Of a stretch of DNA of 64,000 nt, positions 56,600-63,613 are shown in pieces. The notes beneath the pieces were generated by a model. That model saw only the letters and a program-made list of their open reading frames with translations, did not search any database and was not told where the DNA came from. How positions within the stretch are numbered: the stretch's first letter is position 1; each line of letters begins with the position of its first letter. This DNA is from Rhizobiaceae bacterium CPCC 101076. Its GTDB lineage: Bacteria; Pseudomonadota; Alphaproteobacteria; Rhizobiales; Methylopilaceae. The translations under genes were made by a program, and so were the position numbers. The stretch covers positions 124,001 to 188,000 of the forward strand of contig QDFX01000005.1 in the NCBI GenBank assembly GCA_003347645.1. The letters are read 5' to 3'.

Positions 56600-57273
56600 G
56601 CGCGTGCGGCGGGCTCAGGCGGGCCGAGCACGTAACCGAGGCCGCGAACGGTCTGGATCACGTCGACGCCGAGCTTCTTGCGGACGCGTCCGACGAACAC
56701 CTCGACCGTGTTCGAATCCCGGTCGAAATCCTGATCGTAGAGATGCTCGACCAGTTCGGTCCGCGACACCACACGCCCCTGATGATGCATCAGGTAGGAG
56801 AGCAGCCGGTATTCGTGCGAGGTCAGCCTGATCTGGTTACCGTCGACGAGCACCCGCCCCGACCGCGTGTCGAGATGCACCGGCCCGCAGACGAGATCGC
56901 TTTTGGAATGCCCCGCGGCGCGGCGCACCAGCGCGCGAAGCCGTGCCAGGATCTCCTCCATGTGGAACGGCTTGGCGACATAATCGTCGGCGCCGGCATC
57001 GAAGCCCTGCACCTTGTCGCCCCAGCGGTCGCGGGCGGTCAGGATCAGAACGGGGAAATCGCGTCCGGCCTTGCGCCAGCTTTCGAGCACGCGCAGCCCG
57101 TCCATCTTCGGCAGGCCGATATCCAGGATCACCGCGTCGTAGGGCTCGTTCTCGCCGAGATAATGTCCCTCCTCGCCATCGAGCGCATGGTCGACGGCAT
57201 AGCCCGCATTTCCGAGCGAGGTGACGAGCTGGCGGTTGAGGTCGGGATCGTCTTCGACGACGAGGATGCGCAT
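56596..57273 (-). CDS. feuP: FeuP-like response regulator (OmpR/PhoP family)
   Basis: A 225-residue regulator with receiver residues Asp8/Asp9, Asp51 (VILDIGLPKMDG), Thr in ILTARD and Lys in DYVAKPFH. The winged helix (about 130-222) contains VLVDGNQIRLTSHEYRLLSY, HHQGRVVSRTELVEHLYDQD and the recognition helix DSNTVEVFVGRVRKKLG, ending VIQTVRGLGYVL. It lies seven bases after the feuN-like gene and overlaps feuQ. Paired direct repeats upstream of the operon suggest autoregulation. Confidence 0.85.
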   Translation of the reverse strand: MRILVVEDDPDLNRQLVTSLGNAGYAVDHALDGEEGHYLGENEPYDAVILDIGLPKMDGLRVLESWRKAGRDFPVLILTARDRWGDKVQGFDAGADDYVAKPFHMEEILARLRALVRRAAGHSKSDLVCGPVHLDTRSGRVLVDGNQIRLTSHEYRLLSYLMHHQGRVVSRTELVEHLYDQDFDRDSNTVEVFVGRVRKKLGVDVIQTVRGLGYVLGPPEPAARA

Positions 57274-57280
57274 TGGCGGG

Positions 57281-57598
57281 CTACTTGAGGTTCACGACAC
57301 GGCCGTTTGCCGCGTCGAGCGTGGCATATACCACCTTCCCGCTCTGGCTCAGCACGGTGATGATGTAAAGTAACTGGCCGTCTTTCGCGCAGAGATCGGC
57401 ATTGATCATTTCGCCCTTCGCCGCCGTCTCGGCCGTTCCGCGGACCTGCCGCAGCGGCATGGCCCGCCCCGCCGCGACAGCCGCGATCGCCTCGCGCCGG
57501 GTCAGGCACCCCATGGGCGGATAGGATTGCGCCGCGGCCGGAAGGGCGAACAATTCCGTCGCGACGAAAAGCGCTGTGAGCGAAACCCGCGCGATCAT
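57281..57598 (-). CDS. Small secreted PepSY-like protein upstream of feuP (FeuN-like)
   Basis: A 105-residue protein. The ATG at 57598 follows AGTGAGGGG; the signal peptide is MIARVSLTALFVATELFALP with cleavage after AAAQ. The mature part resembles a single PepSY unit: LTRREAIAAVAAGRAMPLRQ, then an IITVLSQSGKVVYATLDAAN strand and GRVVNL at the end. In Sinorhizobium meliloti a small periplasmic protein, FeuN, is encoded upstream of feuPQ and restrains the kinase. Position, size and export fit that role, but sequence homology to FeuN cannot be checked here. Confidence 0.75.
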   Translation of the reverse strand: MIARVSLTALFVATELFALPAAAQSYPPMGCLTRREAIAAVAAGRAMPLRQVRGTAETAAKGEMINADLCAKDGQLLYIITVLSQSGKVVYATLDAANGRVVNLK

Positions 57599-57619
57599 CC
57601 CCTCACTTTCACAAGCCCG

Positions 57620-57637
57620 GCTGAACTTTAGCTGAAC
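57620..57637 (-). promoter_or_regulatory. Tandem GTTCAGC repeats upstream of feuN
   Basis: On the minus strand GTTCAGC-TAAA-GTTCAGC, two perfect 7-base direct repeats with an 11-base period, 22 bases before the feuN-like start codon. OmpR-family dimers bind such half-sites spaced by one helical turn, so this is a candidate FeuP autoregulation site. Its closeness to the start means it may overlap the -10 or act as a repressor site. Confidence 0.5.
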
Positions 57638-57687
57638 AAGCAAGATTGTGAACTCGGTGCGCGGCGGCGAATGGCCGTAACGAAGAA

Positions 57688-57714
57688 GCCCCGCTCCGAC
57701 GAAACGGGCGGGGC
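57688..57714 (-). terminator. Terminator-like hairpin at the left end of the phage region
   Basis: Minus-strand stem GCCCCGC-CCG with loop TTTCGT and CGG-A-GCGGGGC (ten pairs, one bulge), then TTCTTC. It would end transcripts coming from the tailspike gene before the feuN promoter. The T-run is interrupted. Confidence 0.5.
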
Positions 57715-57745
57715 GAAGTTCAGTCAGGGAGAACAATCATTGATA

Positions 57746-57767
57746 TGTAAAATCAGCGCATTTTACA
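57746..57767. promoter_or_regulatory. 22-base AT-rich inverted repeat at the host/phage boundary
   Basis: TGTAAAAT-CAGCGC-ATTTTACA: perfect 8-base arms around a six-base spacer, with a further CATTG/CAATG pairing outside. It is much more AT-rich than its surroundings. It could be an operator for a dimeric regulator or part of a recombination site; nothing decides between these. Confidence 0.4.
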
Positions 57768-57954
57768 ATGACTGGTTGCTCGCTATCCCGTCACCCGCCT
57801 CGGCGTGGCGGCTCCGGCCGCACACCGCAATCTCCCGGGAAGGTTCGTCCTCGTCCTTGCTCATGACCTCACCCGAATACCCTCCGGTCCGGTCGACATA
57901 GCATTCACACGCAATGATGGTCAGCGCGACTGATGAGGACAGCCCAGCTTCCAT
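57763..57954 (-). CDS. Doubtful small ORF next to the tailspike gene
   Basis: A possible 63-residue protein (MEAGLSSSVALTIIACECYV at the start, then an acidic DEDEPS stretch). A weak ribosome binding site (GGAAA, about ten bases away) precedes the ATG. The short hydrophobic N-terminus ends in a lipobox-like IIAC, but is shorter than normal signals. The remainder of the 57.6-58.1 kb gap has no other supported gene. No family recognised. Confidence 0.25.
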   Translation of the reverse strand: MEAGLSSSVALTIIACECYVDRTGGYSGEVMSKDEDEPSREIAVCGRSRHAEAGDGIASNQSL

Positions 57955-58121
57955 AGATAGCGATTTCCAACATCGTTGACGCTCCAGCCCCGACACAGGC
58001 TGAAGAACGCAGTGCACCCACGTTTTATTCCTCGAGCGCCCCAATCCTCGGTCTTGCAGGCGTGGCCGTCGCGCTGGCGTGAGGCATTCGTCATCCTGTG
58101 ACCGAGTTGGCGCGTCTCGGT

Positions 58122-59711
58122 TTAATCAGCGACTATTGTCGTCGCGTTGGTAACGACGAGCGATTCGGTGTTCGCCGAGGCCAGCGTCTCGATCGTCGAC
58201 AGATCACCGCTGTCGCGGATGAGCACGTTGAATGCGCCCGTCGCGGCAGATGTGCGATGCGTTGTGATCGCGCTGCCAGCGGGCGTCGGGGCGCCCGAGC
58301 CGAAGCCGGACGGCGCCTGCCTATCCTTGATGAGGATCTTCTTGTCGGCGGTGATTGCGCCCGCCACCACGACGGTGGGGCTTTCGTGGCAACCCCAGAC
58401 GTTCTGAGTCGTATTCCCGGATACAGCGTGGATCACCGCGCCACGCGTCTTGGAACGGCCTCGGCGATAGGTGTACTCCGCGCAATTGCCGATCACGCCA
58501 TAGGTCGCACTCGGAAGCGATGCGTCGAGATCGAACCCTGCCGCGCGGTTCTGCGAGCCGACCGAAATTTTCGTCGCCTTGAATGACTCGTAGTTACCGA
58601 CAGCGGTATCGCCATCAAACTTGGCGAGGACGACCGAGCGATCGACACCACCGTAGTTGGTCGAGATGCTGTCCTGCCGAATTTCAAGACCATTCACCGT
58701 TGCCTGACTCCCGCCACCGACAGAGAACAGGGCGCAGGAGTTGGTCGCGTAAGCGACCTTGATGTTGTTGTTGAAGAACTGAACGCCGCTGAAGACAGGC
58801 GTCGATATACCAGTGAATACCCGAACGAAGCTCGGATTGGCTCCGGTCGGCTTGTTCCTCTCGAAGTGAACCGAGTTGAAGACGATACCGGGAGAGTTCT
58901 GCACGAGCAGGAAAGCCGCGCCAACGCACCACTCGATATTCAACTGATTGAACACGCCTTGGAACGTCCCGTTGATGTTCACGGCAGTGCCGCTCAGAAC
59001 GACTAGATTTGTATTGCTGCTTTCCGTGGGCGGTAGTGCGCCGCCACCGGCATAAAAGTTATTCCAGATACTGCCAGTGCCATTGACCGTCATGGAATAC
59101 AGGTTCACCTGCCCAGAGCAGGCTGAAATGGTCTCCATCACATTCGAAAAGAAGTCGCAGCCGGCCATATGAGATATACCGATGCTCGGATGGAAACCGT
59201 CGAGATGCTGTATGCTCAGGTTCTGGAATCGCGACTTGAAGTGTGCGCCAAGCAGGATACCGCGCGAATTGGCCGTGCCGGAAACACCGTGATAGACGCC
59301 GAAGTCCCTATATTGCCCACCGTAGACTTTGACGTTGCCGGTCTCACCCAGCGTAACGGCGGGATGATCAGCCTCGAACTGCGCGATAAAACTGTATGAC
59401 TCCCCCGCGCCATACACGCCACGGATGTCGCTCTTGAACTGCAGGCCGAGATTGCTTCCGGCCTCAACGCGCCCGCCTTCGATCTCGATAGTTCCGTTGT
59501 AAAGCTCGACGAAGCGGCCGTTCGCGTGCGCGGAATCGAGTGCACCCTGGAGGATCGTGTAGTTTGCCTGGCGCGCGGCCTGGCTGAGCCCTGTTCCAAG
59601 GGTCAGCCCAGGGCAGGTTTCGATATCCACCGAACCGCGGATGATCGCCGGCATGGAGGGTGTCCCTGCGGACGAGCGGAGAGCGTCGGAAAGCGTTCTA
59701 GTCTCAACCAT
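58122..59711 (-). CDS. Phage tailspike-like protein (right-handed beta-helix)
   Basis: A 529-residue protein with no signal peptide. The middle (about 55-400) is Gly/Asn/Ser-rich with short repeating beta strands (FVELYNGTIEIEGGRVEAGS, GETGNVKVYGGQYRDFGVYH, NLSIQHLDGFHPSIGISHMA, PVFSGVQFFNNNIKVAYATN), the pattern of pectate-lyase-like beta-helix tailspikes that bind or cut surface polysaccharide. An N-terminal segment (about 1-50) would attach to the virion, and a C-terminal domain (about 440-529) may trimerise. The start overlaps the stop of the small upstream ORF (TAATG). Base composition by eye is clearly less GC-rich than the flanking host genes, in line with transfer. Confidence 0.8.
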   Translation of the reverse strand: MVETRTLSDALRSSAGTPSMPAIIRGSVDIETCPGLTLGTGLSQAARQANYTILQGALDSAHANGRFVELYNGTIEIEGGRVEAGSNLGLQFKSDIRGVYGAGESYSFIAQFEADHPAVTLGETGNVKVYGGQYRDFGVYHGVSGTANSRGILLGAHFKSRFQNLSIQHLDGFHPSIGISHMAGCDFFSNVMETISACSGQVNLYSMTVNGTGSIWNNFYAGGGALPPTESSNTNLVVLSGTAVNINGTFQGVFNQLNIEWCVGAAFLLVQNSPGIVFNSVHFERNKPTGANPSFVRVFTGISTPVFSGVQFFNNNIKVAYATNSCALFSVGGGSQATVNGLEIRQDSISTNYGGVDRSVVLAKFDGDTAVGNYESFKATKISVGSQNRAAGFDLDASLPSATYGVIGNCAEYTYRRGRSKTRGAVIHAVSGNTTQNVWGCHESPTVVVAGAITADKKILIKDRQAPSGFGSGAPTPAGSAITTHRTSAATGAFNVLIRDSGDLSTIETLASANTESLVVTNATTIVAD

Positions 59712-59860
59712 TATGCAGCCTCCACGACGATGTACGTACCCGCCTCGTCGGTCAGGTAGACGCCGTCGTCATCGGTTAGAAAGGTGAACCCATCTGGTGG
59801 GACGAGGCCGTCCGCGCTGCGAACGGCGATCTGGAAAATGGACAGTCCAAGACCGAGCAT
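59711..59860 (-). CDS. Small phage tail-associated protein
   Basis: A 49-residue ORF starting at 59860, preceded by GGAGG, and overlapping the tailspike start by one base. The sequence has MLGLGLSIFQIAV at the start and FLTDDDGVYLTDEAGTYIVV near the end, a repeated L-T-D-D-x-G-x-Y-L-T-D pattern often encoded just before tail fibre genes in rhizobial prophages. Function unknown. Confidence 0.65.
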   Translation of the reverse strand: MLGLGLSIFQIAVRSADGLVPPDGFTFLTDDDGVYLTDEAGTYIVVEAA

Positions 59861-60043
59861 GGGCCTCCGAAATTGCGATGTGAGAAGGGTCGGGAACCAG
59901 GAGGGCTCGACCAGCCGGTGAGCCGATAGATCGCGACGCCGGCTGCCGATGCATGCCGGGTGGCGATACGATGCGTTTAGATGACGAATGCGCCTTGGAC
60001 TTCCGGCGGCTTCAGGACGGGGTGAGAGTCGTGAACGCGGATG

Positions 60044-60071
60044 GAAAGGCGGCCGAAACCGGCCGCCTTTC
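60044..60071 (-). terminator. Hairpin terminator of the beta-propeller gene
   Basis: A perfect 12-base stem GAAAGGCGGCCG and CGGCCGCCTTTC with a four-base loop (AAAC), three bases before the gene's stop codon region on the minus strand. It isolates the gene from the tail genes downstream. The T-run is short. Confidence 0.75.
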
Positions 60072-60073
60072 AA

Positions 60074-61423
60074 TTACTTCGCGGTGCCGGTGAAGGCTCC
60101 GATCATGTAGCTTTCGTTGCCGATCTCGGTCACTCGGCCCTTCACTTCCCAGGTCTTGGTGTCGATGACCCAGACCACGCCGCTGTTCGGCTTCGACTTC
60201 GGCGCGCCGCTGATCGCGGCATAGGTGCCATCGGAAGAGAACGCGATGCCGCGCGGACGCGACGGTTCACCGTTCGGCGTTTCGAGCTTCACGAGCTTCG
60301 GCTCGGGCTTCTCGCCGGCGATCGCCTTGGCCGCGTCATGGACCGTGAGATTGTTGCTGCGGAAGGTCGTCGTCAGGATCTGCTTGCCATCAGGGGTGAA
60401 CGCCGCGACGAACGGCCGGGTCGCTTCCTCGGGATTGGCCGTACCGACGAGCAGGCGGGCAACCTCGGACTTGGCCGGATCCTTGATCGCCTTCTCGACA
60501 TCGATGATCGAGATCGTGTTGCCCTCGACGCCGGTCGCCGCATCCTCACGCGCGGTAGCGAGGACATATTTTCCGTCCGGGCTAGTCGTTATGCCGAACC
60601 CGCCGGACTGCGTCGGGATGCGGCCGATCTCGGCGCCCTTCTCTCCCGCCGTCGCCTTGGACAGGCTGATCACCGAGACGTCGTTCGTGCCGCCGTTGGC
60701 GGTGAATACCGTGCCGCCGCCGAGCGGGCTGATCGTCACGCCATTGGTATCGGGGAAGCAGCCGAACGCCTTGTCCGGCGCCTTGTGTGGAATGGTCGCC
60801 GGCGGGCAATCGAAGCCCGGCTTTCCATAGGCCTGCTCGACCTTGTGAACGACCTTCTTTTGGGCGAGATCGACGATGTTGATGTGGCGCCCGCCGTCCT
60901 CGTTGCCCTTGTCCTCGGCATGGGCGAGCACGCCGAATTTGAGGTCCGGCGAGACGGCGAATCCGGTCGCGCCGAAGCCTTCGGAATCGATATAGCCCTC
61001 GACCGCGCCGAGCGTGCCGTTGTTCCTGGTGTCGAGCGCCTTGTCGAGATCGACCACCGTCACGCTGCCCGGCCAGCCGTGCTGGAAGCTGCCGGCCTGC
61101 TCCGGCGTCGACTTGCCGGAATGGTTCACCACGAAGGCGCGCCGGAGTTCCGGGCTGATCGTGATGATGATCGGCTGGCCGCTGGCCACGGTGTCGGCCT
61201 TGCCGCTGCCGGTCGCATCGATATCGGGGGTCACCCGAAGCCGGTTGATCACCGCCTTGGACGTTCCGTCGTTCGCAGGGTCGATCGCTTTTTTCAGATC
61301 GATGACGATGACGGTGTTGTCCCAGCGGCCGCTGGCGAGAAAGAAGTCGTCGGCGATGGCCGGGGAAACGGTACATGCCGTCGCGAGCAGGGCAGCGAGC
61401 CCCGCTTTGGTCTTGGCGTTCAT
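60074..61423 (-). CDS. Secreted YVTN-type beta-propeller protein
   Basis: A 449-residue exported protein with signal peptide MNAKTKAGLAALLATACTVS (cleavage after AIA). About seven repeats each carry a strand of the VxVIDLxKAIDPAN type and a SPDG or SPDLKFxxLA loop: GRWDNTVIVIDLKKAIDPAN, GSVTVVDLDKALDTRNNGTL, GFAVSPDLKFGVLAHAEDKG, TNDVSVISLSKATAGEKGAE, GGFGITTSPDGKYVLATARE, NTISIIDVEKAIKDPAKSEV. Family members bind ligands or partners or act as lactonase-like enzymes; no catalytic site is recognisable. GGGAGGAT precedes the start. It lies between phage tail and lysis genes but has its own terminator, so it is a cargo gene or a sign that two phage remnants flank host DNA. Confidence 0.85.
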   Translation of the reverse strand: MNAKTKAGLAALLATACTVSPAIADDFFLASGRWDNTVIVIDLKKAIDPANDGTSKAVINRLRVTPDIDATGSGKADTVASGQPIIITISPELRRAFVVNHSGKSTPEQAGSFQHGWPGSVTVVDLDKALDTRNNGTLGAVEGYIDSEGFGATGFAVSPDLKFGVLAHAEDKGNEDGGRHINIVDLAQKKVVHKVEQAYGKPGFDCPPATIPHKAPDKAFGCFPDTNGVTISPLGGGTVFTANGGTNDVSVISLSKATAGEKGAEIGRIPTQSGGFGITTSPDGKYVLATAREDAATGVEGNTISIIDVEKAIKDPAKSEVARLLVGTANPEEATRPFVAAFTPDGKQILTTTFRSNNLTVHDAAKAIAGEKPEPKLVKLETPNGEPSRPRGIAFSSDGTYAAISGAPKSKPNSGVVWVIDTKTWEVKGRVTEIGNESYMIGAFTGTAK

Positions 61424-61610
61424 GAAATCTATCCTCCCGTTGGTGCTTTTTTTGGCACTCGTTTCTGACCGGGACGCTCGAAACGCTCTCCTTTCGCTGG
61501 TCGCGAATACTCCTCCTCCCGGCCCGAAGGCACGGCATCGCGATCACGTCATTTGAATTATGAATTCACTTTGGCCGGGATTTTCGAGCAGCGCAAGCGC
61601 TGCCGACAGT

Positions 61611-61829
61611 TCACCGCCGACAGACGCCACGCCACGCCGCGTTGTGCTCCTTGACCGCCCGAATGGTCGCGTCGCTGTCGTTCTGAGACCAGCCGATAGG
61701 CTCGAATGAACGGCAGGCCGCGCCGGGATCAATCCCGGCGGAAGCCGTCATTCTCGCGCAGCCGATCAGGAGCGGCGTCAGCAGCGCGCTGAGCACGGCG
61801 AGCCGAAAGAGCCGCGTCGATCGCGTCAT
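61611..61829 (-). CDS. Rz1-like spanin lipoprotein
   Basis: A 72-residue lipoprotein with signal MTRSTRLFRLAVLSALLTPL and lipobox LLIGC. The mature part has CRSFEPIGWSQNDSDATIRA followed by VKEHNAAWRGVC, a pattern seen in the outer-membrane spanin partner of rhizobial phages. It starts inside the upstream Rz-like gene in a different frame (overlap of 101 bases), the classic nested Rz/Rz1 arrangement. Confidence 0.75.
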   Translation of the reverse strand: MTRSTRLFRLAVLSALLTPLLIGCARMTASAGIDPGAACRSFEPIGWSQNDSDATIRAVKEHNAAWRGVCRR

Positions 61830-61956
61830 CGCTCGCCCTCTTCTGTTCGAGAATGGCCTGGTCCCGCCCGGCCTGGCGTTCGCGGCCGGCGCGAAACATC
61901 GCGGTCACGCCGTTGAACGCCTTGAGCAGGGCAAGGACGAGCTGGATCCAACTCAA
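61729..61956 (-). CDS. Rz-like inner-membrane spanin
   Basis: A 75-residue protein with an N-terminal hydrophobic segment (MSWIQLVLALLKAFNGVTAM) and a long charged helix (RAGRERQAGRDQAILEQKRA, SDDAIDAALSARRAQRAADA) suited to span the periplasm. It starts with TTG inside the holin stop codon (TTGA) and overlaps the lipoprotein gene. Size, order and overlap support a role as i-spanin; no direct homology is claimed. Confidence 0.7.
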   Translation of the reverse strand: MSWIQLVLALLKAFNGVTAMFRAGRERQAGRDQAILEQKRASDDAIDAALSARRAQRAADAAPDRLRENDGFRRD

Positions 61957-62219
61957 GCCGGGATCACCTTGTCGCTCGGCACCGCCTGGGCGAGCTTCGG
62001 CGTCGTCTGGATCACCTCGACCTCTGACAGCGATGCGGCCTTGCCGACCAGCGCCACCGCGCGGTTGACGTAGAAGCCGTGCGCCACGGCCACGATCGCG
62101 ATCGCCGCCGCGACGATGCCCTCGACCTGGCCGTCGGCGATCCAGCCCTTGCCGACGAGATAAGCGAGAATGGTGGTGAGCAGCGTCTTCACGACGCTCT
62201 GCAGCTGCGTGAGATTCAT
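61953..62219 (-). CDS. Phage holin-like membrane protein
   Basis: An 88-residue protein whose start follows CGGAGACAAGG. Two hydrophobic segments (SVVKTLLTTILAYLVGKGWI; VEGIVAAAIAIVAVAHGFYV) are separated by a short polar turn, and the C-terminus is soluble. The motif GKGWIADGQVEGIVAAAIAI resembles the Pam3-gp28-type holins. It lies between the endolysin and spanin genes. It would form the membrane hole that releases the endolysin. Confidence 0.8.
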   Translation of the reverse strand: MNLTQLQSVVKTLLTTILAYLVGKGWIADGQVEGIVAAAIAIVAVAHGFYVNRAVALVGKAASLSEVEVIQTTPKLAQAVPSDKVIPA

Positions 62220-62266
62220 CCTTGTCTCCGGTCTGTGGAATTGCGCGGCAGGCCGGCCGCGCGCGG

Positions 62267-62794
62267 TCATTCGATCAGCGAAAGCGCGAGCGCCTCGGTC
62301 TCGCGCACGCGTCGCCGCCAACCCCGGCCGAACACCGCGAAGGTCTTGAGGCCTTCGAGGAAGGAGAGGCGTTGGCGGCAATAGGCGGAGACGAGTTCGG
62401 GTAACGGCCGCCCCTCGATCGCGGCCAAAGTGACGGATCCGATTCGCCCGTCGGGAACCGTTCCGACGATCACCTGGAGGGTACGTGCCGCCCGGCCCGG
62501 GCCGGAGTTCACGCAATAGTCGAACACCGCCAGATCAAGGCCCGGCGGCAGAGCATCTCCGGCGATCTCGTCCCAATAGAAGGCCCGGTAGACGGCAGCC
62601 GCCTCGTGGCGCGTCAGCGCCCTCACCTCAGCCTTTGAAACCGCACGGCCCCGCCAGCGGGAAAGGGTCGCCCTCGTCACACCGAGATTGGTCGCGCCGC
62701 CGGGATCCGACGGATGATCGATATAGCCGCCCTCGTGGCGCAACACGGCGTCAAGCGCCTGCGCGAATCCCGCAGAAGCCAAATCGTCCTCCAT
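62267..62794 (-). CDS. Phage endolysin, glycoside hydrolase family 108
   Basis: A 175-residue muramidase-type lysin. The catalytic Glu is in the GH108 motif VLRHEGGYIDHPSDPGGATN, followed by LGVTRATLSRWRGRAVSKAE. VFDYCVNSGPGRAARTLQVI and GRIGSVTLAAIEGRPLPELV belong to the adjoining peptidoglycan-binding half. No signal peptide is present, so export would need the holin. The ATG at 62794 is only five bases after the T-run of a terminator and its ribosome binding site is poor (GGGCGG in the hairpin). Confidence 0.9.
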   Translation of the reverse strand: MEDDLASAGFAQALDAVLRHEGGYIDHPSDPGGATNLGVTRATLSRWRGRAVSKAEVRALTRHEAAAVYRAFYWDEIAGDALPPGLDLAVFDYCVNSGPGRAARTLQVIVGTVPDGRIGSVTLAAIEGRPLPELVSAYCRQRLSFLEGLKTFAVFGRGWRRRVRETEALALSLIE

Positions 62795-62799
62795 GAACG

Positions 62800-62820
62800 A
62801 AAAAAACCGCCCGAAGGCGG
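62800..62820 (-). terminator. Terminator immediately upstream of the endolysin start
   Basis: Minus-strand CCGCC-TTCG-GGCGG (perfect five-pair stem with a very stable TTCG tetraloop) followed by TTTTTTT. It lies in front of, not behind, the endolysin gene, so it may end upstream phage transcripts or act as an attenuator. Confidence 0.75.
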
Positions 62821-63062
62821 CTGACGGTGAACCGGCCAATGCCGATCAATTATTTTTGAACAGGCCCGATAAGGCCTTAGCGTCGGTCCGGCAAAAACGG
62901 CTCGGACGTCTAGAGCCTCAACGCTTCCGTTGATTTCAAGCAACCATGGAGCGAGGAATTTCGAGGGGCGAAAGCCACAGGAAGCCGCCCCGCGACAGGT
63001 GGCGGCTGGTACATTCTATGCTAACCCAAAGTTCGGGGGGCGGCGTTATCGGAGCTCATCGA

Positions 63063-63188
63063 ATGAACCCCAAAATGCCGTTCGAAAAAGGGCGCCATAT
63101 ATCCATGGCCACGCTATGGGCGGGGCTGATCGCCAATCTGGCCTGGGTAGTCTTACTCGGCTGGCTTGGTGTTGCCGCTCTTATGTAA
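63063..63188 (+). CDS. Tiny membrane protein (41 residues)
   Basis: A short ORF opposite in direction to the lysis genes. The ATG follows CGGAGCTCATCGA. After a basic N-terminus (MNPKMPFEKGRHIS) one hydrophobic helix runs to the end (TLWAGLIANLAWVVLLGWLG). Its last eight bases overlap the end of a convergent 30-residue ORF with a similar helix. Function unknown; candidates are a phage holin-like or toxin-like peptide. Confidence 0.45.
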   Translation: MNPKMPFEKGRHISMATLWAGLIANLAWVVLLGWLGVAALM

Positions 63189-63273
63189 AGAGCTTGGTTA
63201 CAACGACAACAACCATCCCCCAGAGGGCAAGGTTTATCTGTAAGGCAGCCCGACGCAACGCGTACTTGTCCAT
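63181..63273 (-). CDS. Tiny membrane protein (30 residues)
   Basis: MDKYALRRAALQINLALWGM followed by VVVVVTKLFT. An excellent ribosome binding site (CGGAGGAAACCG) precedes the ATG. The basic N-terminus and single hydrophobic helix are typical of small hydrophobic peptides of type I toxin or holin kind. It converges on the plus-strand 41-residue ORF; both share an A-L/x-x-N-L-A pattern in the helix. Confidence 0.5.
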   Translation of the reverse strand: MDKYALRRAALQINLALWGMVVVVVTKLFT

Positions 63274-63613
63274 CGGTTTCCTCCGAGGGTTCTAGCGACC
63301 CTTCTGCGTTTACTTTGCCACTGCCTCGGAAACCGTCAACTGATTGATTACAATTTTAGCATTGGTACATGGTCGACCAGAAGGGCGACCTAACCAAGGT
63401 GCTGATTTATAATAATTTTCTCAGACACAAAATTGAAAAATATTTGTTCGTAATTGTGCCCTGCCGGGTCCGAAATGAGGCAACTTGCCCGGAATCCGCT
63501 CTCAGCCGCCCGAGTCTGTGCAGATGCCCATGGTTTCGGCGTTTCATTTTCCTGCTTTGACTTGAGGCTATTGCGGACAATTTCGGCGAAGTCTTGCGGG
63601 TTTCCCCTACCTC
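63274..63613. other. AT-rich intergenic region
   Basis: About 340 bases, noticeably AT-rich between 63340 and 63450 (runs such as TTTATAATAATTTTC). It probably holds a phage promoter or marks foreign DNA. Short ORFs on both strands lack ribosome binding sites and were not called. Confidence 0.5.

Noticed and set aside
61591..61607. GC-rich dyad GCAGCGC-AA-GCGCTGC after the Rz1-like gene as a terminator
   Set aside because: The stem is good but no T-run follows on either strand, so it cannot be called a rho-independent terminator.
63369..63560. A 63-codon plus-strand ORF in the AT-rich gap
   Set aside because: No ribosome binding site and no coherent protein features.
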